The notes beneath the pieces were generated by a model, which saw nothing but the letters and a program-made list of their open reading frames with translations, ran no database searches and had not been told where the DNA came from. This document shows positions 51,961 through 62,100 of a stretch of 64,000 nt of DNA, piece after piece (the first letter of the stretch is position 1; each line of letters begins with the position of its first letter). The position numbers and the translations under genes are program-made. Where the stretch lies: assembly GCF_000953655.1 (NCBI RefSeq), contig NZ_LN681225.1:2011001-2075000 (forward strand). The letters are read 5' to 3'. The stretch comes from Legionella hackeliae. Lineage in GTDB: Bacteria; Pseudomonadota; Gammaproteobacteria; Legionellales; Legionellaceae.

Positions 51961-53961
51961 CTAATATTTCAAGAGATTTTCTGGTTTACCTCTTTGATAA
52001 TTGTCATGATTTTCTTTTAAGATCTCTTTAAACGTTTCTTCTGGATAAAACCCAATACGATTCATCAGGCGTACAGTTTGTCTCATATCATAAATTTTTG
52101 CTGCTGTATCATTTACAGTAACAAACGTTTTATTACTATCTTCAAGTAAGCTTTGGCTAAGTAATTCTTTTTTTGAACGACCACCAAATCTATTCTTTTT
52201 ATCCAGCTTATCTTCTAGGGGTATAAAGGGTTTATTTTTCACAAGCTCTCGCTTGGCTTTATAATAGTCACCCAATTCTTTCAAGCTGAATATTTCTTCT
52301 TGTTTATTCGTGTATATATCTAAAGAGGGATTTCTTGTGACTGAGGGCTCATGGCAGGCTGGTGGGGGAATTTTTCCGTTACTGAATACTACACTGAGCA
52401 TTTCATTGATCTTATAGGGAAGATAAATCACCAAAGTTATACTGGCTAAGACAAATAAAATAGAGGGAAATAATAGAGGTCCCACAAGGAACAAGGAAAG
52501 AGATAGCCCTGCTGATGCAGCGCCAAGGCCAAGAGCTGTGAGCGTAAAAGCAGATTGTTGACGTAGCCAACCTAAAAATTTTGAAAATTTTGAATCGCTT
52601 TCGTTCTTGTATAAATCAACGAAAAACCATAAGGTTTTGTCGGCTAAAAAACCAATAACAACGCTCGATACAAATGCATTGATAAGCATAGCGGCCAAAC
52701 CCAAAGCAGGAAGCACTATACTCGGTAAAAAAATAGGTAAAAGAGTAAAAAGTAAAAATAAGGCACACGTCAATACCATTTGCATTTTGTGGTTTGCAAC
52801 AAAGCGTAACCCAGGGCGAATGACATAGAGGTATGGAACCACACCTGTATAATAGATAAACCCTCTACCTAAAGTATAAAGCCAGAAGTTACGTCGCTTA
52901 TTTTCCTCATTATCCGATGCTGTATCTATCTTGATAAATTGTGTTTCGGCAAAACCTGTATAATTAAGAGCATGATCAACAAACTTGTTAGGCCCTTGTT
53001 TATTAGCCGGAGGAATTACATGAAAAATATTCCACTCAGACTTCCAGGCGCCAAATCGAGAAACAGGATCTTTCCCGCCTCTCAATACAGTGACCTCCGG
53101 TTTGGTGGTTAGCGTTTCCCAATTGTCAATATGATCCTTAAACCAGGAATCATAAAGACCAGCAGGATTTAGTGCATGTACCTGGGATAATTTATCGCCT
53201 TGATCAATAGAAAACAGAAGTGATAAAGAGCCTCCCAAGCTTGTCCCACAAACTTTAACTTTCTGAGTCTGTGTTGCAAGCCAGGCAAGTATTCGGCTAC
53301 GCCCACTGAGATACAAATTATTACCAACCGTATCAAATCCTTTTAGATCAGAATTCACTTGCTCGTTGAACCCTTGTCCAGCTGGATAAGTTGTGCCCAT
53401 AAATATAAGATGAGATTGTGCTTCCTTATCAGCAATAGGTTCTAATCCATAAGCAAATACTCTATCTTCATCCTGGATAAATAATTTATGAAAGCCATTA
53501 GTCGGTGTTAATTCAATAGGCACAACTTTATAGTTAACCAAGCGCCATTCGTTATTTATCCGTTGTGGTATAGTAATTGATTCGTAGGGATTAATATCAC
53601 TATACGGTAACAGCGTTAAACAACTGCTAATATAGAATTCTGCTTGTGTTAATTGCGCTGGGGATAATTGATCTTGTGCTTGTAGTTGCTTATAAATAGT
53701 CTCAAAACCTTCCTGAAAGGCTAAGCGCATACCTCGCATTAATTCCCTATCGCGACGAACAAAGACTGCTTGAATAATTTGAGGAGAGATAATCTCTGGC
53801 CAGTTTTCGTGCCATCCCATCATTAAAATTCGTAATGCATTTCGGGCAGTTGCAGCAGCTTTATCGCTGCATGCTGGGGTCCTAACATCTTCAAATTCAT
53901 CATTATGAAAAAAACGTAGCTCTAACCCGCCTGCATAAAACTCACCATCTCTCATTGACAT
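51961..53961 (-). CDS. Lipase-like alpha/beta-hydrolase with membrane helices, effector candidate
   Basis: The 666-residue protein has no signal peptide. A hydrolase domain (about 130-340) contains the nucleophile elbow GTSLGGS with S241, a possible acid in GGKDPVSRFG (about 303) and His in FVDHALNYTG (about 337). Two long hydrophobic hairpins follow (MVLTCALFLLFTLLPIFL and on, about 385-440; FTLTALGLGAASAGLSLSLF and on, about 475-525), then a hydrophilic tail of about 130 residues. This layout suggests a membrane-inserted lipase, possibly a translocated effector. It follows the ABC exporter gene by nine bases and is probably co-transcribed with it. Confidence 0.7.
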   Translation of the reverse strand: MSMRDGEFYAGGLELRFFHNDEFEDVRTPACSDKAAATARNALRILMMGWHENWPEIISPQIIQAVFVRRDRELMRGMRLAFQEGFETIYKQLQAQDQLSPAQLTQAEFYISSCLTLLPYSDINPYESITIPQRINNEWRLVNYKVVPIELTPTNGFHKLFIQDEDRVFAYGLEPIADKEAQSHLIFMGTTYPAGQGFNEQVNSDLKGFDTVGNNLYLSGRSRILAWLATQTQKVKVCGTSLGGSLSLLFSIDQGDKLSQVHALNPAGLYDSWFKDHIDNWETLTTKPEVTVLRGGKDPVSRFGAWKSEWNIFHVIPPANKQGPNKFVDHALNYTGFAETQFIKIDTASDNEENKRRNFWLYTLGRGFIYYTGVVPYLYVIRPGLRFVANHKMQMVLTCALFLLFTLLPIFLPSIVLPALGLAAMLINAFVSSVVIGFLADKTLWFFVDLYKNESDSKFSKFLGWLRQQSAFTLTALGLGAASAGLSLSLFLVGPLLFPSILFVLASITLVIYLPYKINEMLSVVFSNGKIPPPACHEPSVTRNPSLDIYTNKQEEIFSLKELGDYYKAKRELVKNKPFIPLEDKLDKKNRFGGRSKKELLSQSLLEDSNKTFVTVNDTAAKIYDMRQTVRLMNRIGFYPEETFKEILKENHDNYQRGKPENLLKY

Positions 53962-53970
53962 GTCCTCATC

Positions 53971-55782
53971 TTAGTTTGAGGGACTAGCGTTTCTTTTTTC
54001 TGGCAAGAAACCACCTATTTGCGCATCCCACATTGCCTTGTATAAACCACCTTGTTTAATCAAATCTTTGTGCGATCCTTCTTCCACAATAATCCCTTTA
54101 TCAAAAACCAAGATTCTATCCATGTGTAGTAAAGTTGATAATCGATGAGCAATAACCAATGTCGTTTTATTTCGCATTAGCTCAAATAGAGAGGCTTGTA
54201 TTGACTCTTCGGTTAAAGAATCAAGCTGCGACGTTGCTTCATCCAAAATCAGAACTTTGGCATTTTTTAAAATCGCCCGCGCAATAGCAATTCGCTGCCG
54301 CTGTCCACCTGATAACTTAATTCCTCTTTCCCCCACCAAGGTTTCATAACCTTGCGGCAAATTAGTAATAAACTCATGGCAATGGGCCTGCTGGGCGGCA
54401 TTTATCACCTGTTCTTCTGTTGCATTTAAATGTCCAAACGCAATATTTTCGAATAAACTACGATGAAACAATGTGGGGTCCTGGGGAATCATACTAATCG
54501 CCGCTCGCAGGGAATCTTGGGTAACGAGGCTAATATCCTGTCCATCGATAAGAATGCGTCCTGCCTCTACATCAAAAAAGCGTAAAATTAAGTTGATAAA
54601 TGTCGTTTTACCACTGCCCGAATATCCTACCAAGCCTACTCTTTCTTGAGGATGAATAATTACAGACTTATTTTGAAAAACCCTATTTCCTTTCTGATAA
54701 TGAAAACTCACATTTTCAAAGGCAATACGTCCCTCAGTCACTTGCAATTGCTTTGCATTTTTAACATCTGTGACCTCTATAGGCGTCATAATGAGTGACA
54801 ATGCTTGTTTGGCGATGCCTATTTCACGAAATAGATCAGCCATTGCATGACTTAACATCCACATCTGAGTCATGATGGATAAAACGGAACTGAAAATAAA
54901 CACCAGGTCACCAGTGGAAATTAACTGATGTTGCCAAAAAACGATAAGAAGAAATACGGTTAATCCCAGCATGATTGTCACAGGAATGTCGAGAAAGAGA
55001 CGAAATACATTCATGTAAATAATCAATTTTTTATTGCTCTTTGCTTCACGTTTTTGGCTTTTAGTGAGATATTCTAATTCATCATGCGTGCGGGCAAATA
55101 ATTTTACAGTCCCTATATTTCCTAAAGTATCCACGATCCTACCGCTTAATTCACTTTTATCCTCTGCATTTTCTTCGGAATAATGATTAATATTTCGCGC
55201 AAAATAGAGGCTTATTGAAAATTGAATGATCACCCAAGTGAGTAATATCACTGCAAACCAAACATTAATCGTTATCAGTACTAATAAAGAAGCCAAAATA
55301 GCACTGAACGTAGCAATAATATTCCAACTAATGATCATGCGAATTGTTTCAAGTGAACGTGGCAAGTCATTGACTTTATTGGCCAGACTACCTGCCATTT
55401 GATTTGAAAAATAATAATAAGAATGTCTTGATAAATAACTAAAAACTGACATACGAACTTGTGCTTGAAACTTTGGAATTACATAACCTTGCCACCAATT
55501 CTGCAAACGAATAATCGACACCGAAATGACCCATGCCCCACCACCTAACCACAAAGCAGGGGCTACAGCTAAAAAAGCGGCTGAACGATTATTTTGTTGT
55601 GTAGTTAGACCATCAACAATCATTTTAAGGGCATAAGGAAAAACAGTGGTTTCAAGCACCATAGCAATGGGAGCTAGAAAAAAAAGAGTGAACGCAACTG
55701 GTTGTTTTTTTATAAAATGCCAAAAAAAAGCACTAAGCTTTTTAGGAAGATCCCATTCGGATTTAGAGACATAAGTTTCCAC
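53971..55782 (-). CDS. ABC exporter, fused permease and ATPase (MsbA/ABCB type)
   Basis: The N-terminal six-helix membrane domain (about residues 20-330) is followed by a complete ATPase: Walker A GYSGSGKTT (about 389), Q loop MIPQDPTLFHRSLFENIAFG, signature LSGGQRQRIAIARA (about 489) and Walker B LILDEATSQLD. The start is GTG at 55782, eight bases after GGGGAG. It dimerises to export lipids, drugs or peptides; the substrate is unknown. The lipase-like gene follows nine bases later, suggesting a shared job at membranes. Confidence 0.9.
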   Translation of the reverse strand: METYVSKSEWDLPKKLSAFFWHFIKKQPVAFTLFFLAPIAMVLETTVFPYALKMIVDGLTTQQNNRSAAFLAVAPALWLGGGAWVISVSIIRLQNWWQGYVIPKFQAQVRMSVFSYLSRHSYYYFSNQMAGSLANKVNDLPRSLETIRMIISWNIIATFSAILASLLVLITINVWFAVILLTWVIIQFSISLYFARNINHYSEENAEDKSELSGRIVDTLGNIGTVKLFARTHDELEYLTKSQKREAKSNKKLIIYMNVFRLFLDIPVTIMLGLTVFLLIVFWQHQLISTGDLVFIFSSVLSIMTQMWMLSHAMADLFREIGIAKQALSLIMTPIEVTDVKNAKQLQVTEGRIAFENVSFHYQKGNRVFQNKSVIIHPQERVGLVGYSGSGKTTFINLILRFFDVEAGRILIDGQDISLVTQDSLRAAISMIPQDPTLFHRSLFENIAFGHLNATEEQVINAAQQAHCHEFITNLPQGYETLVGERGIKLSGGQRQRIAIARAILKNAKVLILDEATSQLDSLTEESIQASLFELMRNKTTLVIAHRLSTLLHMDRILVFDKGIIVEEGSHKDLIKQGGLYKAMWDAQIGGFLPEKRNASPSN

Positions 55783-55897
55783 AGAGGTAACTCCCCTTTA
55801 AAATCCTTATACGAAATGAGCAATTCTAACAAAATATAACGCAATAGAATAACCTATAATATTCAACAAGGATTATAAGACATCAAAGGAGTGATCC

Positions 55898-56113
55898 GTG
55901 AGTGCCCTAACTGACAGAATCGAACAAGCAATTGCGGCTTATAAAAGTGTTTTCCTGGATCTCAATAACGGTCTTAAGATTAATCTTAATGCATCCGCAG
56001 GAGACATCCATTTCTATTCAGATAATGGAAGCGACTATATTGAGGTAAAAACTGAGAATGGCTCAATTCTTTATAATCTGAATATGACGATTGCGATAAA
56101 AATTTCGAATTGA
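55898..56113 (+). CDS. Small orphan protein, GTG start
   Basis: A 71-residue protein started at GTG, with AGGAG five to six bases upstream, which makes the gene credible. The sequence is an N-terminal helix (LTDRIEQAIAAYKSVF) followed by a beta-rich part (GLKINLNASAGDIHFYSDNG; YIEVKTENGSILYNLNMTIA). No signal peptide, no recognised domain. It is divergent from the ABC exporter gene. Confidence 0.55.
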   Translation: MSALTDRIEQAIAAYKSVFLDLNNGLKINLNASAGDIHFYSDNGSDYIEVKTENGSILYNLNMTIAIKISN

Positions 56114-56181
56114 CATGTCCCTAACAATACTCATCATAAACGCAATGAGGCAAGCCATAAAAACTTAAATAACACTGAATT

Positions 56182-56234
56182 GGATTGCTTCGCTTTTATC
56201 GCAAAAACGTCGATGTTCATTGCGACGCTGTGAA
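56182..56234. repeat. Dispersed 'gattgcttcgc' inverted repeat
   Basis: ggattgcttcgc and, inverted, gctgtgaagcaacc enclose a spacer with cattgcgacg. A partial relative lies near 38028-38055 (attgcttcacttcgttgcaatgacg). It looks like a second family of small intergenic repeats, of a kind seen in many bacteria. Confidence 0.6.
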
Positions 56235-56248
56235 GCAACCCACTTTGA

Positions 56249-56896
56249 TTAGGCTATAACTGAGAAGCCAAATAGTATACCATGCTGCACAGGAATGCTC
56301 GAAAAATGCCAACTGTCACTCCAAGAGTTCTGACGAAGCCTAGGATTACCTCCAAAAACCCCCTGATAAAGCAGATTCAAGCTGGTTACTTCCGTAAGAG
56401 GATAACCAAAACCCGCCTGCACTTCTCCGGCTAGCTCCGTTTTATTACTGATAAAATCAGTCTCCATTTGCCACTGGCGGTAAGCAATCCCCCCCTTAAG
56501 TTGCGTAAAAAGCAAACTTTCATTGATGGGAGTGGTATTTGCAGTAAGGAGCAAATCCAACATGGGTTTTACTGTAGTTTTAACAACACCGCCCAAAATG
56601 TCCAAAGTATTCACTGGCACAGCAACGCGCATGCGATTACCATTCTGCACCCCCACTTCCAATCCAAATGCAGTTTGCGTTGTTGTAAGTAATTCTGCAG
56701 CGACTGCCAAACGTCCTAATGGAGTTTTACCCTCGTTACTGTACATATGTTGATATTGTCCGTAGCCCAAACTTGCTATAAGAGACCAACGATTGCCTTG
56801 TGTCTCTTCAAGCGAAATAGCTGGTAGGTAACTTTCTGCCGAGGCATTAAGTGATAGAACACACCCCAGCGCGATTATTCGCGTTCTATATGTCAT
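56249..56896 (-). CDS. Predicted outer-membrane beta-barrel-like protein
   Basis: The 215-residue product has a signal peptide (residues 1-20, LGCVLSLNASA). Alternating polar/hydrophobic strands follow (WSLIASLGYGQYQHMY, TAFGLEVGVQNGNRM, QLKGGIAYRQWQMETDF, ELAGEVQAGFGYPL, TSLNLLYQGVFGG, GILFGFSVIA), about eight strands, as in small OmpA/OmpW-type barrels. The last residue is Ala rather than the usual Phe. GGATGAG precedes the ATG. No named family recognised. Confidence 0.68.
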   Translation of the reverse strand: MTYRTRIIALGCVLSLNASAESYLPAISLEETQGNRWSLIASLGYGQYQHMYSNEGKTPLGRLAVAAELLTTTQTAFGLEVGVQNGNRMRVAVPVNTLDILGGVVKTTVKPMLDLLLTANTTPINESLLFTQLKGGIAYRQWQMETDFISNKTELAGEVQAGFGYPLTEVTSLNLLYQGVFGGNPRLRQNSWSDSWHFSSIPVQHGILFGFSVIA

Positions 56897-57066
56897 GCGC
56901 TCATCCTTTTTTATAATTATTAAATAACTTTTTGATGCTACGAGATAAGCTTCATTTTATACGGTATTTGTAAAGTTTTTTCCAGAGGATCAAGCAATTT
57001 TACTAATTTAATAATTTTTGACTAGTTCAGATAGTTACTTTCCATCTGCGTTATTGCATTTGTTGA

Positions 57067-57675
57067 TTAGTTAAAGCATTTATAAAATGCATGATCTGCA
57101 TAGTTTAAGAGCTCGAGATCATGAGGACTATCACCATATGCATAAATAATATAATCATTTCGATTGCTATACAATTTCTTGAATTGCTCAACCTTCTCTT
57201 GACCTAAACAATACGGATTTAACATGCGTCCAGTACTTTTGCCGGTGATAGGATCAAACTCAAGTTCGGTACAAATGACTTCCTCGATTTGATACTGCTT
57301 AGCCCAAGGTTTCAGATAAATATCTAATGCCCCACTAATAATCATGCAAATATGCCCTTCCTTCTGGTGAAAATATAAACGCTCCAGTGCTTCTTTACGA
57401 ATGTGATTTACTAATATATGTGTGATGAAATTTTCTGCCTGAAATCGTAGCTCCCGCTGGCTAAATCCGTTGAGTAAAAAGTTATCCAGGTAAGCCCCTC
57501 TGGAAGTTTTTTTAAAAAGATTTAATTTACTCATGCCATGTTGGCAGTACTCCATAAATAAGCCACTGAATAATTTAGAGCGTCCGACTAAATGTTTAAA
57601 GAACATTAAGCGACTGGATCTTCCTGTTGTCAGTGTGCCATCGAAGTCAAATATAGCGATTGTTTTTTTTGTCAT
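57067..57675 (-). CDS. HAD-superfamily IB phosphatase (SerB-like)
   Basis: A 202-residue phosphatase. Motif I is FDFDGTLTTG (nucleophile D10, general acid D12), motif II is CMIISGALDIYL (about 99-110), and motif III/IV is YAYGDSPHDLELLNYAD (about 178-194). The type IB cap (RELRFQAENFITH and on) suggests phosphoserine-phosphatase relatives acting on a small phosphorylated metabolite. It follows the phosphohexomutase gene by 89 bp on the same strand and may be part of the PKS-linked transcript. Confidence 0.88.
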   Translation of the reverse strand: MTKKTIAIFDFDGTLTTGRSSRLMFFKHLVGRSKLFSGLFMEYCQHGMSKLNLFKKTSRGAYLDNFLLNGFSQRELRFQAENFITHILVNHIRKEALERLYFHQKEGHICMIISGALDIYLKPWAKQYQIEEVICTELEFDPITGKSTGRMLNPYCLGQEKVEQFKKLYSNRNDYIIYAYGDSPHDLELLNYADHAFYKCFN

Positions 57676-57764
57676 ATCATTGCCAAAGCGTTGAATTGTA
57701 AACCCAAGACCCTTTTAAATAGGGCTGCTATTTTCGTTAAAATAAAGCTCAATAATAATGTAGT

Positions 57765-59177
57765 CTAAAAAGGAATCTCTAATTTAGGATTGATGCTCAA
57801 GATTAATTCGCGAAATAATAATTTAATTAACTCCAGGTCCTGCTCTGTTTTTCCTTCAAAACGAGCTGTGAGATAGGGTGTTGTGTTGGATGATCGTATC
57901 AGTCCCCAACCGTTTGGAAACTTAACGCGCAATCCATCAATATACAAAACCTCTCCCCCTATGAATGGAGCCAATTCTAAAAGCTGCTCCATGAATAGTT
58001 GTTTTTTATGTTCAGCAATTGCTATTTTCAGTTCTCCTGTTGCAACTGCTGATGGGAATTGATTATAGAAGCTATACGCATCCGCTGGATATTGGCTTAA
58101 TAATTCCAAGACGCGGGCAGCGGCATAAATCCCATCGTCATGTTCAAACCAGCGATCATAAAAATAAAAATGACCGCAAAATTCACCTCCAAGCACTGCT
58201 TTATGCTTCACCATACTTTCTATGATATGAGCCATGCCTGTTCTAGTCATAATCGCTCTACCTTTATGGGCAGTGATATAGTCAGTTAATTGCTGACTGC
58301 ATTTAATGTCAAAAACAATCGCAGCATTTTGTTGTTGTTCTAATAAAGCAGCAGCAAATGCGAGTAATACTTTATCAGCACAAATTACTCTACCGTAGTT
58401 GTCCACAACACCTAGACGATCACCGTCACCGTCAAAAGCCACCCCCAAATCAGCATTTTCTTGTTGCACAATTTTCGCCAAATCATACAAATTCTCTTCC
58501 AACGCAGGATCAGGATGATGATTAGTAAAAGAACTTTGTACATCACAAAACAAAGGAATAACGTCACAACCTAAAGCGGCTAATAACTGAGGTGCTACTT
58601 TACCGGCTATCGCATTTCCGCTGTCAACGACCACTCGTAGTTTTCTTGTTAACTGAATATCATCTTTGATAGTTTCAATATAGTGAGCGACTAATTTATC
58701 AGAATCATAGTTTGTTAACCTGCCATGACTATTTTGGATTAAATAGTTACTTTCAATTATGCGATGATATAACCCTTCAAGACCTGCACCGTGATAATTC
58801 TTCCCAGACAATATGACTTTCAGTCCATTGTAATTACTGGGATTATGACTTGCAGTTACCATTAACCCTGATGAGCATTTGAGAAAATTCATTGCGAAAT
58901 GAAGCACAGGGGTGGGTAAACAGCCAATATCAATTACATTAACACCAGCAAGTAACAATCCATAAGACAATGCTTTTGCAAATTCCTCGCTACTTTCTCG
59001 ACTGTCTCGACAAACAATAATACAGTTTTGTTGAAACAGCTCTCGTAATTCTGAACCAATAACCAATCCTAAAGTATAATAAGTATTCTTATTAAGATAC
59101 TTACCGATAACACCACGAATATCATAATCCCTGAAAATATCCATTGAAGATGTTTTAATTACTTCTACCCCTTCCAT
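57765..59177 (-). CDS. Phosphomannomutase/phosphoglucomutase
   Basis: The 470-residue enzyme interconverts hexose 6- and 1-phosphates for polysaccharide or lipopolysaccharide precursors. The phosphoserine loop is TASHNPS (S110), the metal loop DGDGDR (249-254), the sugar-binding loop GGEFCGHFYF (about 317), and the phosphate-binding end RSSNTTPYLTARFEG. The ATG at 59177 lies inside the last codons of the polyketide synthase gene, with GGAG and AAGG just upstream, so translation is probably coupled. AlgC-type dual specificity is likely but unproven. Confidence 0.92.
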   Translation of the reverse strand: MEGVEVIKTSSMDIFRDYDIRGVIGKYLNKNTYYTLGLVIGSELRELFQQNCIIVCRDSRESSEEFAKALSYGLLLAGVNVIDIGCLPTPVLHFAMNFLKCSSGLMVTASHNPSNYNGLKVILSGKNYHGAGLEGLYHRIIESNYLIQNSHGRLTNYDSDKLVAHYIETIKDDIQLTRKLRVVVDSGNAIAGKVAPQLLAALGCDVIPLFCDVQSSFTNHHPDPALEENLYDLAKIVQQENADLGVAFDGDGDRLGVVDNYGRVICADKVLLAFAAALLEQQQNAAIVFDIKCSQQLTDYITAHKGRAIMTRTGMAHIIESMVKHKAVLGGEFCGHFYFYDRWFEHDDGIYAAARVLELLSQYPADAYSFYNQFPSAVATGELKIAIAEHKKQLFMEQLLELAPFIGGEVLYIDGLRVKFPNGWGLIRSSNTTPYLTARFEGKTEQDLELIKLLFRELILSINPKLEIPF

Positions 59178-62100
59178 ACCCTTATCTCCTTACTCAGAGC
59201 AATAAGTTCTTTGCAAGTTATAGTTGGATTTTTAATAATCTCTGCCAACACTTTCAGGAATTGTTGAACAAAATCAACAATAGTCTCTGTGTTGTATAAA
59301 TCACTTCGGTATTTTATGTACCCAGATAAACTGCCATCATAGGTCCACTTAAGTGATAGTTTTCGGGGTTTCTCTCCCCACAATGGGATATTGGGTTGTT
59401 TCAAGCAAACTGGTTTCATCGAAAAACCAACATCAAATTGCTCAGGCTGCAAAACTTGAAAATCAAAAGAAGTATCAGGAACAGGTAAATCGAGCTCGAC
59501 CATCTGTTCTGGTTGAAAATATTGATAAGGAAGTGATTTAGCAAAATCGTCCTGGATTTTATGAATAAATTCAATAAAGCTGTACTCTGGTTTACAATGC
59601 AAAATACTGGGTACTTCGTTGGCGATATTTCCTACAGTTGTCTTATAGTCCTCTAAATCTCGCCCTGAGACTAAAACTGTAACGAACGCATGGGTTGTAT
59701 TAGCCATGTTAGTCAGCAGAAGACCATAGATAGCTAATAACACAGTAGCAATCGTTGTTTGATTCTGCTTTACCATATGCTGTAATGCTTTTAATTGTCT
59801 TATTGTGACAGGAATAATTTCCTTGCTCCCTACCTGTGGTGTCATTGACATTTGTCGCTCTTTGTCGACCGGTAACTGGGGAGGATTAAAGTTTTTTAAT
59901 TTCTCACGCCAAAAGTTGGCGTAATGCTGATAATTACCATTTACAAGATTTAGTAGCTGCCAATTGATAAAGCACTGATAAGGGACAGCAGCTGGCAGCG
60001 ATGTATAGCTATGGGTTAAATATAAATGATAAAAATGCAATATATCTTGCAAAACAATGAGGCTACTTGCTCCATCAGTAAGTAAATGACTAATGTTAAC
60101 AGTCAATAATGCCCGCTCCCTTGCACACTGAATTAAGGTACTTTTGAATAAAGGTGCCTGAGCTAAATCAAATTGCTGATGACCAACTTGCCTTAATTGT
60201 TTCTCGATATATAAGTCATGCTCCTCATCGGAGAGTTTACTAAAATCGAGACGATCGAGATTAAATGCTACCTTCTCATGGCAATATTGAAAAATATTGC
60301 CCAAATAAGAATGAAAGCTACAACGCAGCATGTCATGACGATTAATAACAGCTTGTATACTCTGCTCTAAAATATCGGCATCAATAATACCGTTTAATTC
60401 GAGAGAGTATGAAACAACATAAGCAGGATTGTCTGGTTGTTGCTGTATATGACGCCATATTCTTACTTGTTGCAGGGAAAGCTGCATGAATTGGGAGTTT
60501 GGCGGCATCAAAACATTGGAATCACTCCTTGTTTGCTTAACGCTGCTCAATTGCTGCTGAATTACTTCAATCAATGTATAAATAGAATGATTTTCATAAA
60601 GTAATACTTGAGCTGTTAAGTTGACCTCAGGAGGCAGTTTAGCTTTTAACTTATGCAATAAATCAACTGCTAATAAGGAGTCCATGCCCAAAGACAATAA
60701 GGTATTGTCTCCAGTGATCGGTTTATTCTCTGGTAAATGTAATATCTTTTGAATGGCTGTAAATAATACATCGTTGATATAAAGCAACTGTTCTTCTTTA
60801 CTAAGATCCTTTAAATTCTGCCAAGGTTCATCATTTACTTTTTGAATTTTCTCAGTCTGAACTATCCGAGATAATAGTTTTCTGTGACTCCTGGGAAATG
60901 CCCGCAGTTTGTTTTCAGAAACAGTATGCGGTAGTAAACAAAGCTCGGTAGCAGAAGAAGACATCATTGCCTCTAATGTTGCCATTCCCTCTTGTACTGG
61001 AATATTTTGAATTCCAACCTCTAACCAGGATTGATTTTGACGACGCGTCATTCCAAGCCTTTCCCAAGGACCAAAATTGATGGCCAAGGCAGGCAGGTCT
61101 AACTGATGACGGTAATGTGCTAAACCATCAAGAAAAGCATTCGCAGCAGCATAATTTGCTTGTCCTGAAGAACCTAGCAAGGAACTTATTGAGGAGAATA
61201 AAATAAAATGCCGGAGATTAAGTTTCAGTTCAATACTTAAACAATGTAAATTCCAAGAACCTTGAATTTTTGCCTGAAAAACATCCTCAAAATGCGTCCA
61301 GTTTAGACTTAGCCACAAACTGTCAGCCAATACTCCCGCTGTGTGAAAAATCCCTTCAATGGCAGGCATTTTTTGCTGAACACTAAGCAATGTATTTTTT
61401 AACTGCTTAAAATTACTAACATCTGCCTGGAAGTAAGAAATAGTAACGCCAGCTGTCACCAGTGTGTCTAATTGCTCCTGAATACCGTTGAGTTCCCGTC
61501 TTCCTAGCAAGACAATAAAGCGGGCTCCTTGCTGTATTAACCATTGACATAAGGTAAAGCCAATTCCACCAAATCCACCAGTAATAAGATAAGATGCTTC
61601 GGCATTAATCACCTTATTGCGCGATAATTTAAGAGTATAATCATCGAGTCGTTGGGCATAATAGTTATTTTGAGACACAGCTATCACTAATTCTTCATAA
61701 TTACGGCCTATCAATTGCAACAGGTGATTAGCGACCTCCTCCCCTGTAGCACCTGATTCAAAATCAACTAACTGACAATCTAACTTAGGATATTCAAGCA
61801 CTAATGTTTTACACATACCCACTAAAGTCATGGATAAAGGCATATATTCGGCTTTAAAAGGAGAAAGTGCCGCACTGGTTGCAACCCAAATTTTATTGAT
61901 ATTTTTTGCTGTGGCTAGCGCTTGTCCTAAATTCAGCATGCCAGAACAAGCCCTTTGCAAAAAGTTATTAAATTCTTTGTTACTTAGTGAGGAGACCTTA
62001 TTTTTTTGAAATCCCCAAAAATAAATTACACTAAAAGGCAATGAGATGTTGTTAAGCAGCTGTTGAAAATGACTAACATCTATTGGATTGAGGGTGACAC

